A stretch of DNA of 64,000 nt from positions 124,001-188,000 of the forward strand of contig WOFQ01000003.1 of NCBI GenBank assembly GCA_012184525.1, in the 5' to 3' direction. This stretch comes from Xenoacremonium recifei. Taxonomy: Eukaryota > Ascomycota > Sordariomycetes > Hypocreales > Nectriaceae. How positions within the stretch are numbered: position 1 is the stretch's first letter; every line of letters begins with the position of its first letter. The notes beneath the pieces are model-generated. The model was not told the DNA's origin, searched no databases, and worked only from the letters and a program-made list of their open reading frames with translations. Made by a program: the position numbers and the translations under genes. Shown one piece after another: positions 1 to 10,286 of this stretch.

Positions 1-519
1 CCCGACAGTAAAGGAATGTGGAATCTCACCGAGTGGATGCCAGCATTGGTTAAGACATCTAAAACCCTCGGGCTCCTTCCAAACACCATGGAATCCACGG
101 ATTGGATCCCCGTAGACACTCTCGCAACCATCATCCAACAGATTGTTCACAGAGGCTGCGACACAGACAGATCCCAGGTCTTCAACCTTATCAATCCCTA
201 CACTGCAAATTGGTCAGATCTTGCCGCTTCTATTATCGATTACTTTGCTGTTCAGAGTCACGAAATTCGTCTCACTTCTATGGCCGAATGGGTAGAAGCT
301 CTCAGAGAGGTTGGCGATAGTGGTCTTGATCTTGATGACGTTCCAGCAATTAAAATCTTGGATTTCTTCGCTGGACTCGCAGCTGATTCTAAATCCGACA
401 AGAGTCAAAGACTGACTTACGAGACGACAAATGCTAGACATAGTAGTTCAACTATGGCCAAGCTGAGAGCTATTGATGGAGAATGCATGAACACTTGGAT
501 GAGGCAGTGGAGCTTCTAG
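1..519 (+). CDS. C-terminal end of an NRPS-like enzyme, thioester reductase domain (5' partial)
   Basis: The frame is open from the first base of the window and ends at TAG, giving about 172 residues of a larger protein. The text resembles the last part of the NAD(P)-binding thioester reductase domain (NAD_binding_4, Male-sterile type) that closes adenylate-forming reductases and some NRPS or PKS-NRPS proteins: a 'DWIPVD' segment, then 'VFNLINP', a 'WVEALRE' helix and a conserved C-terminal 'WMRQWSF'. In that family the domain reduces the carrier-bound acyl thioester and releases an aldehyde or alcohol. The adenylation and carrier domains and the Rossmann glycine motif lie outside the window, so substrate and cluster type cannot be judged. 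No other secondary-metabolism gene is obvious next to it. Confidence 0.8.
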   Translation, partial: PDSKGMWNLTEWMPALVKTSKTLGLLPNTMESTDWIPVDTLATIIQQIVHRGCDTDRSQVFNLINPYTANWSDLAASIIDYFAVQSHEIRLTSMAEWVEALREVGDSGLDLDDVPAIKILDFFAGLAADSKSDKSQRLTYETTNARHSSSTMAKLRAIDGECMNTWMRQWSF

Positions 520-728
520 GTAAAATTTAATTCTACATATAAGCCTTCGTCATAGTAGCATTAGCTGTAAATTAATTTCAAATTGATCAATTAAAATCTA
601 AAGGATTGCCTATCTACATGGGAACTAGTTGTCCAGGTTGCATGGACGCTGAGACTATTCGAAAACACGTACAATTTCTTTCCCTCTTGCGGCAGTTGAT
701 TGACTTATGTAACAGTTATTTCTCTTGC

Positions 729-1640
729 TTATAGCAAATAATCTTGTCCTGACTCTAAAGCCATTATTTCAAACATTGGCTGTGCTTGAAACCAACCCAT
801 GCCAGCAGTACCCGTACTCTTGTATGTGAAAGCCGCTTCTTCGTCGTCGATGGAAATCGGACCACCAGGAATAGCCTCTGCCATCAGCTGAGAGCGACAG
901 CATTGATCGAGTGCGTAGAACCAGTATGCAGCTGCTTCAACCGTCTCTCCGCAAGTCAGCAACCCATGGTTTTGTAACAAAGCAGCCTTCTTGTTGCCCA
1001 GTGCTGTGGCAATATGCTCACCCTCCTCCTTAGCCAAGACGGCGCCATTAAACTGTCGGTACAGAGCGACATCTTTGTAGAAGGCACATGAGTCCTGGGT
1101 GAGCATGGAGATTTCGCGGCCCAGTGTACAGAATGTCTTTCCATAGATACTGTGTGAGTGTGCTGCACAATTGATCTCTGGGCGAGCAACATGAATGGCA
1201 TGATGAATCATGTATGCTGCTCGATTCAAGAGCCTGTTCTTACCGCCTACAACAACATCTCCTTCTGGGTTAACAAGTATCAGGTCCGATCGTCGCATCA
1301 GACTAAATGGACGTCCCAGGGGATTAACCCAAAAATGATCGGTAAGGATAGGATCACGCAGGGTTATGTGCCCAGCAAGACCCTCTTCGAGATGATTTTT
1401 TGCGAAAATACGGAAAGCAAGAGCAAGACGGCCTTTGAGATACTCGCGCTCCTCTTCCTTGTTGTTGAACACTGGAGGTGAAGGGATCATCTGTAGCTGG
1501 ACCTCGACACCACCCTGTGTCGCGGTCGAGGCCGACGGGTCGCTGCTTCTGAGCCCCTCGTATTGGAATGAGGAAAGGCCATTTTCAAGGGGCAAGTTGC
1601 TGAGGAATTTGGTCGTTGAAATTGCTGTGGTCGCCGCCAT
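729..1640 (-). CDS. Class II aldolase/adducin domain protein
   Basis: Single exon, 303 aa. The central 200 residues form a class II aldolase/adducin head domain: a 'GLAGHITLRDP' segment, the zinc-binding His pair in 'AAHSHSIYG', and a third His in 'LLQNHGLLTCG'. Bacterial relatives include L-fuculose-phosphate and ribulose-phosphate aldolases; fungal members are mostly uncharacterised cytosolic proteins. The first 50 residues are Ser/Thr-rich and show no domain. The start is the first in-frame ATG. The head-domain residues needed for metal binding are all present, so the protein should be folded, but the true substrate cannot be read from the sequence. Confidence 0.88.
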   Translation of the reverse strand: MAATTAISTTKFLSNLPLENGLSSFQYEGLRSSDPSASTATQGGVEVQLQMIPSPPVFNNKEEEREYLKGRLALAFRIFAKNHLEEGLAGHITLRDPILTDHFWVNPLGRPFSLMRRSDLILVNPEGDVVVGGKNRLLNRAAYMIHHAIHVARPEINCAAHSHSIYGKTFCTLGREISMLTQDSCAFYKDVALYRQFNGAVLAKEEGEHIATALGNKKAALLQNHGLLTCGETVEAAAYWFYALDQCCRSQLMAEAIPGGPISIDDEEAAFTYKSTGTAGMGWFQAQPMFEIMALESGQDYLL

Positions 1641-2571
1641 ATTGACTTTGAAGGGCTTTTAGATTTAGTTCTGATCGCAAACCTGATTAGAGACAATGCT
1701 ACATCTGGGAACAAAGTGTCTCGAGGCGCTTAACCTAGATCGCAATACCTTACCTTGTCTAAGTCTTATCTAGCGCCTAGCTTTTGGTCAACGCGACAAT
1801 TCCCAGTGACCCCTCTCCTTCCGTTCATCGACAGTTTATCACAGGGTACCGTTTCCCGAGACATATGCCCCGATATGAAGTTAACCCGACTTATCCGGTC
1901 CGCCGATCACTACGCGTGTTCATGTCCGTTCTCCGCTCTGCTACCCCAGATTTGCGTACGCCGAGCTACCAATGCAACAACAGACTAGCTTATTTGCTAG
2001 TTCGAGAGTCATGTTGGTCTGAGCCTAACACACCTAGACAAAAGAGCAAGGTTGATCGAAGAGCCTACTTGGAATTCAGGCTCGGGATCTCGTCACACGG
2101 AGGTAACTCGGCATGTCTACTCAGCCGCAGATAACAATGGTCTGTGATGCAAAAGAGGCAGTCACAGAAACGAAGACGGAAAAGGAAAGACAAAAGACAG
2201 GCTGCCCACAGCCGGGCATGGCCTATTCTTCCTGGCGTTTTCCTGGCATCGATACCCTGCTCCAACAGTACTGAATGTATGCGGCACTACAGGTTGCCCC
2301 AGCAGGATTTCCATCATTCACTTGAGTTGATAACCCAATCAGATACTTTGGGATATATTGGATATTTCCCTAACAATCGGCAAGGAGAAGAACCTACGTA
2401 TTCTGCAAAATACTGTACAATCACTCACTATTAGATTACAGTCTGTTGCGACACAATTTGTGAGCAAAGTGGTAATGGCATAATTAACTCATTGACTTGG
2501 TGAATGGGACGATCCATAACATTCTAATAAGATTGCTTTCATTGCTCTATAGACATTCTATGTAAGCGTGC
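1641..2571. other. Intergenic, no gene seen
   Basis: This 0.9 kb lies upstream of the aldolase gene and downstream of the 2-hydroxyacid dehydrogenase gene, both on the minus strand. It should hold the aldolase promoter and the dehydrogenase terminator. The open frames here have no family-like composition. Confidence 0.6.
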
Positions 2572-3810
2572 CTACTTGCCCGTTCGCTCAACGACATTGA
2601 TCAACGGGTCTCCGCGAAACTTTCTGTCCAAATTCTCTTCAAGAACATCAAAGGCTCTCTCGACGTAGTTTGCAATTAGCCCAGACATGTGTGGTGAAAT
2701 GATTACATTTGGGGCATCCCACAATGGGTCATCCATAGGCAGAGGTTCCGGATCCGTGACGTCTAGTGCAGCACCGCGAAGCTTGCCCTCTTCAAGAGCA
2801 GTAACAAGAACAGCCTGGTCAATAACTGCACCGCGAGACACGTTACTCAAAAATGCCTTCTTACGAGATAGAATGTTGAACTCCTCCGTCGATATCATGT
2901 GTCTTGTCTGGGGCCTGCAGTAATTAGACGAGACTGGGATATTGAAGCCATGCGAAGTTCGCTTACGTGAGGGGAAGGCAAAGGACGACAATGTCCAGAT
3001 CTTGCTTTAGGAACTCATGAAAAGACGCCTTGTCCAGACCGCTGAACCACTTTGTAGGCATCAGGCCGTCGGGATCACCTCCATTAGGGACATGGTAGCG
3101 GTTATCTTTGCGTTGCTCTGCTGTCTCCTTGGGGGATGCTGTGAAAGCATAAACTTCCATTCCCATGGCCCTAGCTATTCTGCCGGCTGTTTGCGACAAG
3201 ATCAGCTTCAAAATAAATGACCTCCTAGGGCGATTCACTTACTATGTCGCCCAACACCGCCATACCCTACGATCCCAATCCGCTGGCCTACCATGTCTCT
3301 CACGCTCCAGAACTCAGCATGTTTGCCCCATGTCTTTTCCTTTTGCAATTCCACAATGCGATTATATCGATGGTTGTGGACCAAGGCCGTCATAATGACC
3401 CATTCAGCAATAGGCGGGCCAGCAACTCCAAAAGAAGCGGTCAGTGGAATGGAAGATTCCGTATAGATGGGGCGGTGAGCGACATGATTTGTTCCAGAGG
3501 AAACGAAATGGACCAGTTTCAGCTTCGGAGCTTGGTCAGGTGTCGGAACAGCAGATAGCGTCACAAGGATTGTGATATCACGGTAGACCTCTATTCATGT
3601 TGAATATTGTTAGACGTTGTGTTTTCGAGAATTTAGAGATACTTTACCTGGATCAGGCTCATCCTTTCCCCATCCTGCTGGCTCTGAAACTCCAGCTTTG
3701 ATATAGGTAAACTCCACTTTGGGGAACTTAGCTCTGAGACGATCAAGGTGACCTTGTGGCTCGGGGCGAGGGAGCACAAATAGTAATCGTTCTTCCCACT
3801 GATCCTTCAT
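2572..3810 (-). CDS. D-isomer-specific 2-hydroxyacid dehydrogenase (glyoxylate/hydroxypyruvate reductase type)
   Basis: Four exons on the minus strand (3810-3648, 3590-3243, 3186-2967, 2914-2572) joined by introns of 57, 56 and 52 nt, giving 357 aa. Each junction restores family text, for example 'DPEVYRDITILVT', 'GGVGRHTGRIARAMG' and 'LPLTPQTRHMIS'. The NAD-binding Rossmann loop GYGGVG is at about residues 163-168. The catalytic Arg of 'VSRGAVID', the Glu of 'LDVTDPEPLP' and the His of 'ISPHMSG' are all present. Members reduce 2-keto acids such as glyoxylate with NAD(P)H in the cytosol. The frame is open further upstream only through a GTG; the first ATG (MKDQWEERLL) matches the family N-terminus and is chosen. 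Exact substrate unknown. Confidence 0.9.
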
Positions 3811-4727
3811 TTTAACCGCTTCAAATAAAAAGTGTTGTGCTAAGCTTTCGGCTGAAGACAAGCTTTGGAGGGGAAGCACTGACGTGCAGCTGCCACACTT
3901 AAGTAGACCAACGCTCAGAACCGCCGTCGTAACCGCTTTTTAGTGTCAGCTCCGCAATAAACGCAAATACGGTCAATGGTGAGCTGGTCATTTTTTGGAT
4001 TCCCTGCCCCTCCTAAACTCAGAAACAGTAGTTGATTGTCAGCTTACTCAGCCTTGGGACTTTGAATGCCCCATCGGCTAACATGGCAGTCCTTTGACCG
4101 AGCGATTATTATGTCCGCTTCAGTACCCTCTTCAGACACGTGTATGAGGCAATGCTGCTATCTAAGCACGTGTCATTGTTTGGGACAAGTCTTATGGCAG
4201 CGGGTTCATTATGCTTTGCAGAGCTATAGATCAAAGCATTCCGGCGTCTGATGTCAGAAACTAGTATACTAGGACAGACCTCTGATACGAATTCCGTGTG
4301 CAAGAATCCTACTGCTCCATGGATCCCGCAAGGCCTGAAAATCTGACGGGCCCAAAAAAGAATGTACTTGGTATACTTCGGAGACTGCTCATCAGATGTA
4401 CAACGTTGTAAGTTTTGAGTTTCTGGTTGGGAAGGCTCAGATCCGAATCAGGATTTCACCATCACAACAGACCTAATCTGAGGGATCACGGAGGATAAGT
4501 CAGCATAGAGAAATCAGAAAATTGACTCTATCTGTCGAGCCATCGATAAATTATCTGTTCCAGTTTCCACGCCCTCGTAGCAACCGTTGTCAGGCTCCGA
4601 GCTACCCTACAGTGATGGGGCGTTGGAGCGGACCGATTACATAACTCACCGCTGCTTTGGTGGCATCGCGGCGGGGTCTTGCACGTGCTTGGATCTGAAC
4701 TTGGAACCCGTCAGAGTTCCAGCCAAG
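3811..4727. promoter_or_regulatory. Divergent promoter region between dehydrogenase and GH5 genes
   Basis: The two flanking genes are transcribed away from this 0.9 kb stretch, so it must contain both promoters. I see no gene in it. The GH5 frame is open back to position 4587 but without an ATG, so that part is taken as 5' leader. Confidence 0.55.
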
Positions 4728-7130
4728 ATGGGAGAATCTCATGGAGCGCAAGACCTCTCCGAGGCCGCTCTAGGAGGCTCAATTCGCATTGAGAATGGTC
4801 AATTTGTCGATGCCTATGGCCGATGCCTTTTTCTCCGAGGCCTCAATGTCTCAGGGGCAAGCAAACTGCCGACCGAGCCAAACGGTCTCTCGCACCTCAC
4901 CGACGGCTTCTATGAGCACCGCACCGTTACATTCACAGGGCGTCCTTTTCCTCTTGACGAGGCACCGCTTCACTTTCGACGGCTGCAAGCATGGGGTCTG
5001 CCGCTGGTTCGGCTGCTGGTCACCTGGGAGTCTATCGGGCATTCTGGTCCCAACCCCGACACGGATCTGGACCTTGAATACATCGCCTATCTCCGGACTC
5101 TCATCGAGATGATGCCCAAGTACGGCATCAAATGCTTCATATGTGCGCATCAGGACGTTTGGAGCCGGTTCAGTGGAGGAAGCGGAGCTCCGGGTTGGAC
5201 TTTTGAGGCTGCTGGACTGGATATCGAGGCATTCACCGACACAGGAGCTGCCTACGTCCACGGACCCGACGAAGAACGTCGAGCCAAACAACCCATCAAT
5301 CACAAAGAACCGAGTGGTCCCTTTGTGTGGCCGTCCGGATATCAGAAGCTCGCTGCATCTACTATGGCTACCTTGTTCTGGGCTGGTGACGCACTTGCGC
5401 CAAATCTGAAATGTCAACGAGCCATCGCGGGAGAGGAAAACAGCTTTGAAACAGTGTCTATCCGGGATTATCTCCAAGATGCATTCGTCGAAGCATTTGG
5501 AAGGTTGGCAGACGAAGTAGGCAATCTTGAAGCTTGCATCGGATTTGAACCCATCAATGAGCCGCACAGGGGCCTCATCAACCTTCATCACTTCCACCGC
5601 TGGAACTACGATACGGACCTTCACATCGGCCACTACCCATCATTTGCCCAGTCTCTGGCTCTCGGCAGCGGATATGCTCAGAGGGTTGATTTTTATGTGA
5701 AATCTTGGCCGTTCCCAACGCGTGTTTCGCATCGCTCGGTGATAGATCCGAAGGGACGTTCGGCATGGTTGCCTCATGCGGCAGACACAGACCCAACTCG
5801 TCATCCAGGAATGGGTCAATGTGTCTGGCGTGCCCATGGTGTTTGGGAGTGGGATCCGAAGAAACAGACTCCTGTAATTCTCAAGCCCGAGTACTTCGAC
5901 CAAGATCATCGGCCTGGCCGAGAAGGGAACCAGATTGAGTGGTACCGCGACTTCTATGGACCGTTCCTAGAAAATTTCTCGCAAAGGGTGTCCCGTCAAG
6001 CTACAAAAAGCTTTTCATTCGTGGAACCCATCCCGAACGAGTTTATGCCGCCGTGGCCAAGGGAAACTAACAGCGGGTTGCCAGTCTCCCAGAAGCAAAC
6101 ATATGCTATTCCAACAGTGATAGACAGCAAGAGACCTGGCAATCTTGTCTATGCACCTCACTTTTACGATCTCAATGTGCTTTTCAGCAAGCATCATGCT
6201 TGGATGAGTGTTAACGTTCAAGGCTTGGCCAGAGGGATGTTCGTCCTCAAAGCGTTATACTTCGGTGCAAAGGGCCTTCACCAAAACTACCGGAAACAGA
6301 TTGGTAATATTGTCAAGAATGGCCGGAAGTCTTTGGGGGATCATGTACCTTCGCTGATTGGTGAAGTCGGCATTCCATTCGATATCAACGGAGGACATGC
6401 TTTCAAAACGGGTTGCTACGACATTCAGCGGCAGCTCATGGATGCGCTTATTGGTGCCATGGAGGACAACCAAGTCGGCTTTACTTTATGGAACTATAAT
6501 CCGCATAATCGGGTTGAGTACGGCGACGGATGGAACAAAGAGGACTTTTCAGTCGTGAATGGTGATGACACTGATGGTGGTCAACTCCATTCTGACTACA
6601 GGAATCAGGCCCATGAAGACGACGAGCTATACCAAGGAGGCCGAGTTCTTGATGTTATCATCCGTCCGTATGCCGTCAAGGTTGCAGGCCGGCCTCTCAA
6701 GTCTTCTTGGAATCACCAGTCTCTCCAGTTCACGTTTGAATGGGAGAGCACTCCGGATGCCAACGCGAAGGCTGATCAGAGGTCTCGGTTGACGGAGATT
6801 TACTTACCAAGCTATCATTATCGCAACCACGAACTGGACATCACGGTTCGCAACGGTGCCTGGTCCTATGAGCCGTCACGACAAACATTGTACATCAAGA
6901 ATGTGACCGAGGGCCCTGTACGCGATCGCGTGGTAGTCGAGATTCGTGATGTGCATCAGCACCTAATCAAGCGAGTCGAGCAGCGCCGTCGATCTGCTGC
7001 GACGAGGACTACCTTGGACTTTCTCCCTCCCCACGTCACTGTTTGGCTGGAATGCACGGATCTGACTTACTTGCTTTGGGCTTTTATTATAGCTATTGTA
7101 GCGGCTGGCGTTGCGATGTTTTCCATTTAG
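4728..7130 (+). CDS. GH5 steryl/sphingolipid beta-glucosidase (EGCrP2/Egh1-like), C-terminally membrane anchored
   Basis: Single exon, 800 aa. It resembles the fungal GH5_12 enzymes that remove glucose from ergosteryl glucoside and glucosylceramide (Cryptococcus EGCrP2, yeast Egh1). Residues 20-60 carry the typical opening 'GRCLFLRGLNVSG'. The acid/base Glu is in 'GFEPINEPHRG' (about E278) and the nucleophile Glu in 'LIGEVGIPFD' (about E546). A beta-sandwich follows, and the last 22 residues are a hydrophobic segment that looks like a tail anchor. The start at ATG 4728 has a good context (CCAAGATGG); the frame is open 141 nt further 5' but only from a TTG. The gene for sphingolipid C9-methyltransferase lies next downstream on the same strand, so the neighbours share a glycolipid theme, though no co-regulation can be shown. 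Confidence 0.9.
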   Translation: MGESHGAQDLSEAALGGSIRIENGQFVDAYGRCLFLRGLNVSGASKLPTEPNGLSHLTDGFYEHRTVTFTGRPFPLDEAPLHFRRLQAWGLPLVRLLVTWESIGHSGPNPDTDLDLEYIAYLRTLIEMMPKYGIKCFICAHQDVWSRFSGGSGAPGWTFEAAGLDIEAFTDTGAAYVHGPDEERRAKQPINHKEPSGPFVWPSGYQKLAASTMATLFWAGDALAPNLKCQRAIAGEENSFETVSIRDYLQDAFVEAFGRLADEVGNLEACIGFEPINEPHRGLINLHHFHRWNYDTDLHIGHYPSFAQSLALGSGYAQRVDFYVKSWPFPTRVSHRSVIDPKGRSAWLPHAADTDPTRHPGMGQCVWRAHGVWEWDPKKQTPVILKPEYFDQDHRPGREGNQIEWYRDFYGPFLENFSQRVSRQATKSFSFVEPIPNEFMPPWPRETNSGLPVSQKQTYAIPTVIDSKRPGNLVYAPHFYDLNVLFSKHHAWMSVNVQGLARGMFVLKALYFGAKGLHQNYRKQIGNIVKNGRKSLGDHVPSLIGEVGIPFDINGGHAFKTGCYDIQRQLMDALIGAMEDNQVGFTLWNYNPHNRVEYGDGWNKEDFSVVNGDDTDGGQLHSDYRNQAHEDDELYQGGRVLDVIIRPYAVKVAGRPLKSSWNHQSLQFTFEWESTPDANAKADQRSRLTEIYLPSYHYRNHELDITVRNGAWSYEPSRQTLYIKNVTEGPVRDRVVVEIRDVHQHLIKRVEQRRRSAATRTTLDFLPPHVTVWLECTDLTYLLWAFIIAIVAAGVAMFSI

Positions 7131-8302
7131 ACACTAGACTCATAGATACGACACAGATCATCATAGAAGATTTGCTAGACCGAGGAGCCTATTGCGGTAA
7201 TAGGTCGCGTGATCCGAGGTGCGCAACCGAAATCAAGAAATTTCGCCTGTTTGGACGTGCGTATGACGGGTTCTACTGATTGTTGATCGTGATTGTGGAT
7301 TTTGAGGGCAACTGATTGCCTCCGATCTCAGGACCGAAACGTTCCGATTGCTCGGATCCGTCACGGACAATAAGCTCCTATTTTTGTACATGCATATGGA
7401 GGAAACCTGTTTCTCAGCCGCCCCTCTCCCGTTTACGTTTACCACAATAATACTGCATACCCGAGCGAAACTTGCTGATGCAGGAAGATGCGTGAAATGT
7501 TGAAGCTGGCTGCAGAGTGTTAGGACGTGGAACATGGAGGAGCAACCACGTTGGCAGCGGACGGGGCGGGCTTCTGCAAGGGTGATCCTAGGCTCGGAGA
7601 GCGGTAAACATGCCGGGGGATGCCTTCGGGACCCGCGGAGAGCTGACACGCCCCGGAAGCTCGTCGCCAGCGGGAGCTTTCACATGATAACGAAAGTTCC
7701 CTCATACCTAATGGAAGAGAGCTCAGGTTTGCTTTGAAGCTCGAGGGGAAGGCGTCAGACCTGTCAGGTCTTCGTCGGTTACTCCCGTGTCCTTGTCTCA
7801 CTGTCTCTGCTGTCTGTTCCCGTCCCAGCGAGCTATTCCATGCTCTGTCGGGCAGCAGGCAGTGGTCTCATTGTGGGCCTAGGCCAGCAGCAAACATACG
7901 TGACGGGAAATCAATCAACACCGTGCACGTCGATGGTGTGTCTCATTAGGCGCGGGCGGGCATGCCATCGCCACTTGTCCAGCACCTCCTACGGAGCACT
8001 ACGCTGTAGCGACAACCGCTGCCTGCCACGACATTATTTCTCCCCTAGGCCAAGCCTCGCAGCAGACGTCTGATTGCGCAATGGCGTCTGTCTGAGCCCG
8101 CCAACCCTTGTCCGGTCCCAGGGGAAGATCCAGGGCCGGCCCCGCTCCATGATTGCAGCTCTCAGGTGGTTGAGGTGGGCGAATGAAGGATGACATTTGA
8201 CCGCTTGTCCCTTGGGCAAACCCAGAACTTTCATCTCTCGAATCATTCTCTCTGCAGTCGCTCACGGAGGAGAACCGAAGCTCTATCCGTCGACCCCTCA
8301 CA
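7131..8302. promoter_or_regulatory. 3' flank of GH5 gene and long 5' region of methyltransferase gene
   Basis: About 1.2 kb without a convincing gene. The half nearest the methyltransferase is comparatively GC-rich and contains several short upstream ATGs, which would be upstream ORFs if the leader is long. Confidence 0.5.
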
Positions 8303-10017
8303 ATGGCCACCAAAGGACTCGTCATGAGCCATCTGGCCGGCGACATTCAGTTCGTCAAGACCCCTCCGCCTCCCAAAGAGACACTGCAAACGGGCGCAGA
8401 CTGCGGGGTGCCAATCTCCAACGTAAGTGCTATCCCCGGAACCTGACGAGCTGCCAGCTCTAGAGCTCGAAGTATCTGACACTGCCGAAGTCGCCCGCCA
8501 TCAAGAATGCTCCTCTCCCCGCCGACGGTCCCGGATATGAACAATTCTCGAATATCTTCTTGGCCATCGCCTTGTTATCCGCCCCCTTCTACCTTTCGTC
8601 AAAGGTCGGGGGCGGATTCAAGACGAAGCTCTTCTTCGGCATCTTCACCACTCTTCCCGTCCTGATGGCGTTCTGGAAGGTCATGTCCACGTACAGCCCC
8701 AGACTGAACGACAAAGTGAAGCTTCCGGGCCGTCCAGCGAGCTACTATTTGACGTTCAAGAACGAATCGGATAAGGCGAGATACAGTGGAAGGCATAAGA
8801 TCCCGCTACAGACTTTTTTCGAGCTGTATTTCTCGGGCCAGGTTGACATCAATGGGGATTGTCTCGAGATCATGGAGTATCGCCATGACTGGGCTACATT
8901 CACCTTCACTCTGGATCTTTTTCGCTACATCATCTTCAACTTTGCCCGTGATGTGATATTCCACAGCCGATCGCAGGATGAAGACCAGGTCCGTCCCAAC
9001 TACGACCGCGGTAACGATCATTATGCTTGGTTCCTCGGCCCTCGCATGGTCTACACGTCTGGCGTCATTTCCGATCCCGACCGCGAGGAGACCTTGGAAG
9101 AGATGCAGGATAACAAGATGGCCATTGTGTGCGAGAAGATCGGTCTGAAAGCTGGAGAGACCATGCTCGATATCGGCTGTGGCTGGGGATCTCTCGCCAA
9201 GTTTGCGAGTGTCAACTACGGTGCCAAAGTCACGGGTGTTACCCTCGCCAAACACCAGGCCGAATGGGGCAGCGACGGCTTAAAGAGAGCTGGTGTTCCC
9301 GAGTCTCAAAGCCAAATTCTCTGCTGTGACTACCGCGACATTCCGGAGACCAAGTTCAACAAGATAACCCAGCTGGAGATGGCGGAGCATGTCGGAGTTC
9401 GGAGGCTCACGACCTTCTTCCGCCAGTGCTACGAGATGCTTGAAGATGACGGCGCCATGTACGTCCAGCTTTCTGGACTGCGAAAGGCATGGCAGTACGA
9501 GGACTTCATCTGGGGATTGTTTCTTAATAAGTACATTTTCCCCGGTGCGGACGCCTCAACGCCGCTGTCTTTCTACGTTGGATGTCTCGAGAGCGCTGGC
9601 TTCGAGGTGAAGAGGTGAGCACTGAGAAGATAACTTATACGTTGAGTATGCAGTGACTAACTTGTAGCAATTAGTGTCGACACCGTCGGGGTACACTACT
9701 CGGGTACTCTATGGCGATGGTACCGCAACTGGCTGGGCAATGCCGAGAAGATCAAGGCCAAGTATGGCCAGCGCTGGTACAGAGTAAGCATTGACATACT
9801 GCCTTTACTTGCTTCTTCTAACATCGAATAGATCTGGGAACTCTTCCTTGCGTACTCGACTATCGCCTCGCGACAGGGTTCCGCAACTTGCTTCCAGATT
9901 GTCGTCGTGAAGAACCTCAACTCAACCCACCGTATTGACGGTGTGTCCTCCCAGTATGGGCTCTCTGGTGCCCTGGCTGCCAGCAAGGCTGCTGGAAAGG
10001 CTACCTTCCCCATGTAA
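8303..10017 (+). CDS. Sphingolipid C9-methyltransferase (cyclopropane-synthase-like)
   Basis: Four exons (8303-8422, 8464-9614, 9675-9783, 9832-10017) encode 521 aa. The enzyme adds the C9 methyl branch to the sphingoid base of fungal glucosylceramide, using S-adenosylmethionine, at the ER. Two hydrophobic segments at about residues 67-110 should anchor it. The SAM-binding loop 'LDIGCGWGSL' is at about 275, followed by the cyclopropane-synthase-like 'ITQLEMAEHVG'. Introns are 41, 60 and 48 nt; the 41 nt first intron is very short but is the only choice that keeps the frame, and it holds a CTGAC branch site. In intron 2 the nearer AG would create a stop, so the second AG (9674) is used. The product length and tail 'GSATCFQIVVVKN' fit the family. 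Confidence 0.93.
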
Positions 10018-10286
10018 ATCTGTAAGGAAATATCTACTCTGGAAAGAACTTCTGGCTGTTGGTGATTGTTTTCCGGAGATTTGTCGATAGCGGTTGGTGT
10101 GGCTTGATGCAGGGCTATTGCTTCCTGGTGGTGGATGTGTACGACTGGGTCTACCTCAAAAGTTCATGAGTTCACATGTACAATCAGCATTTGATAATGA
10201 TAATGAACCATTTTTCCTGGTGAAAGAGTGGTATTTTGCGTCTTTGAATCGTCCGTCGCTCCTTGACCCGCACTTTCGATCTCTGT

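Noticed and set aside
4587..4727. N-terminal extension of the GH5 frame
   Set aside because: It would start at TTG and has no ATG; the family-like protein begins after the ATG at 4728.
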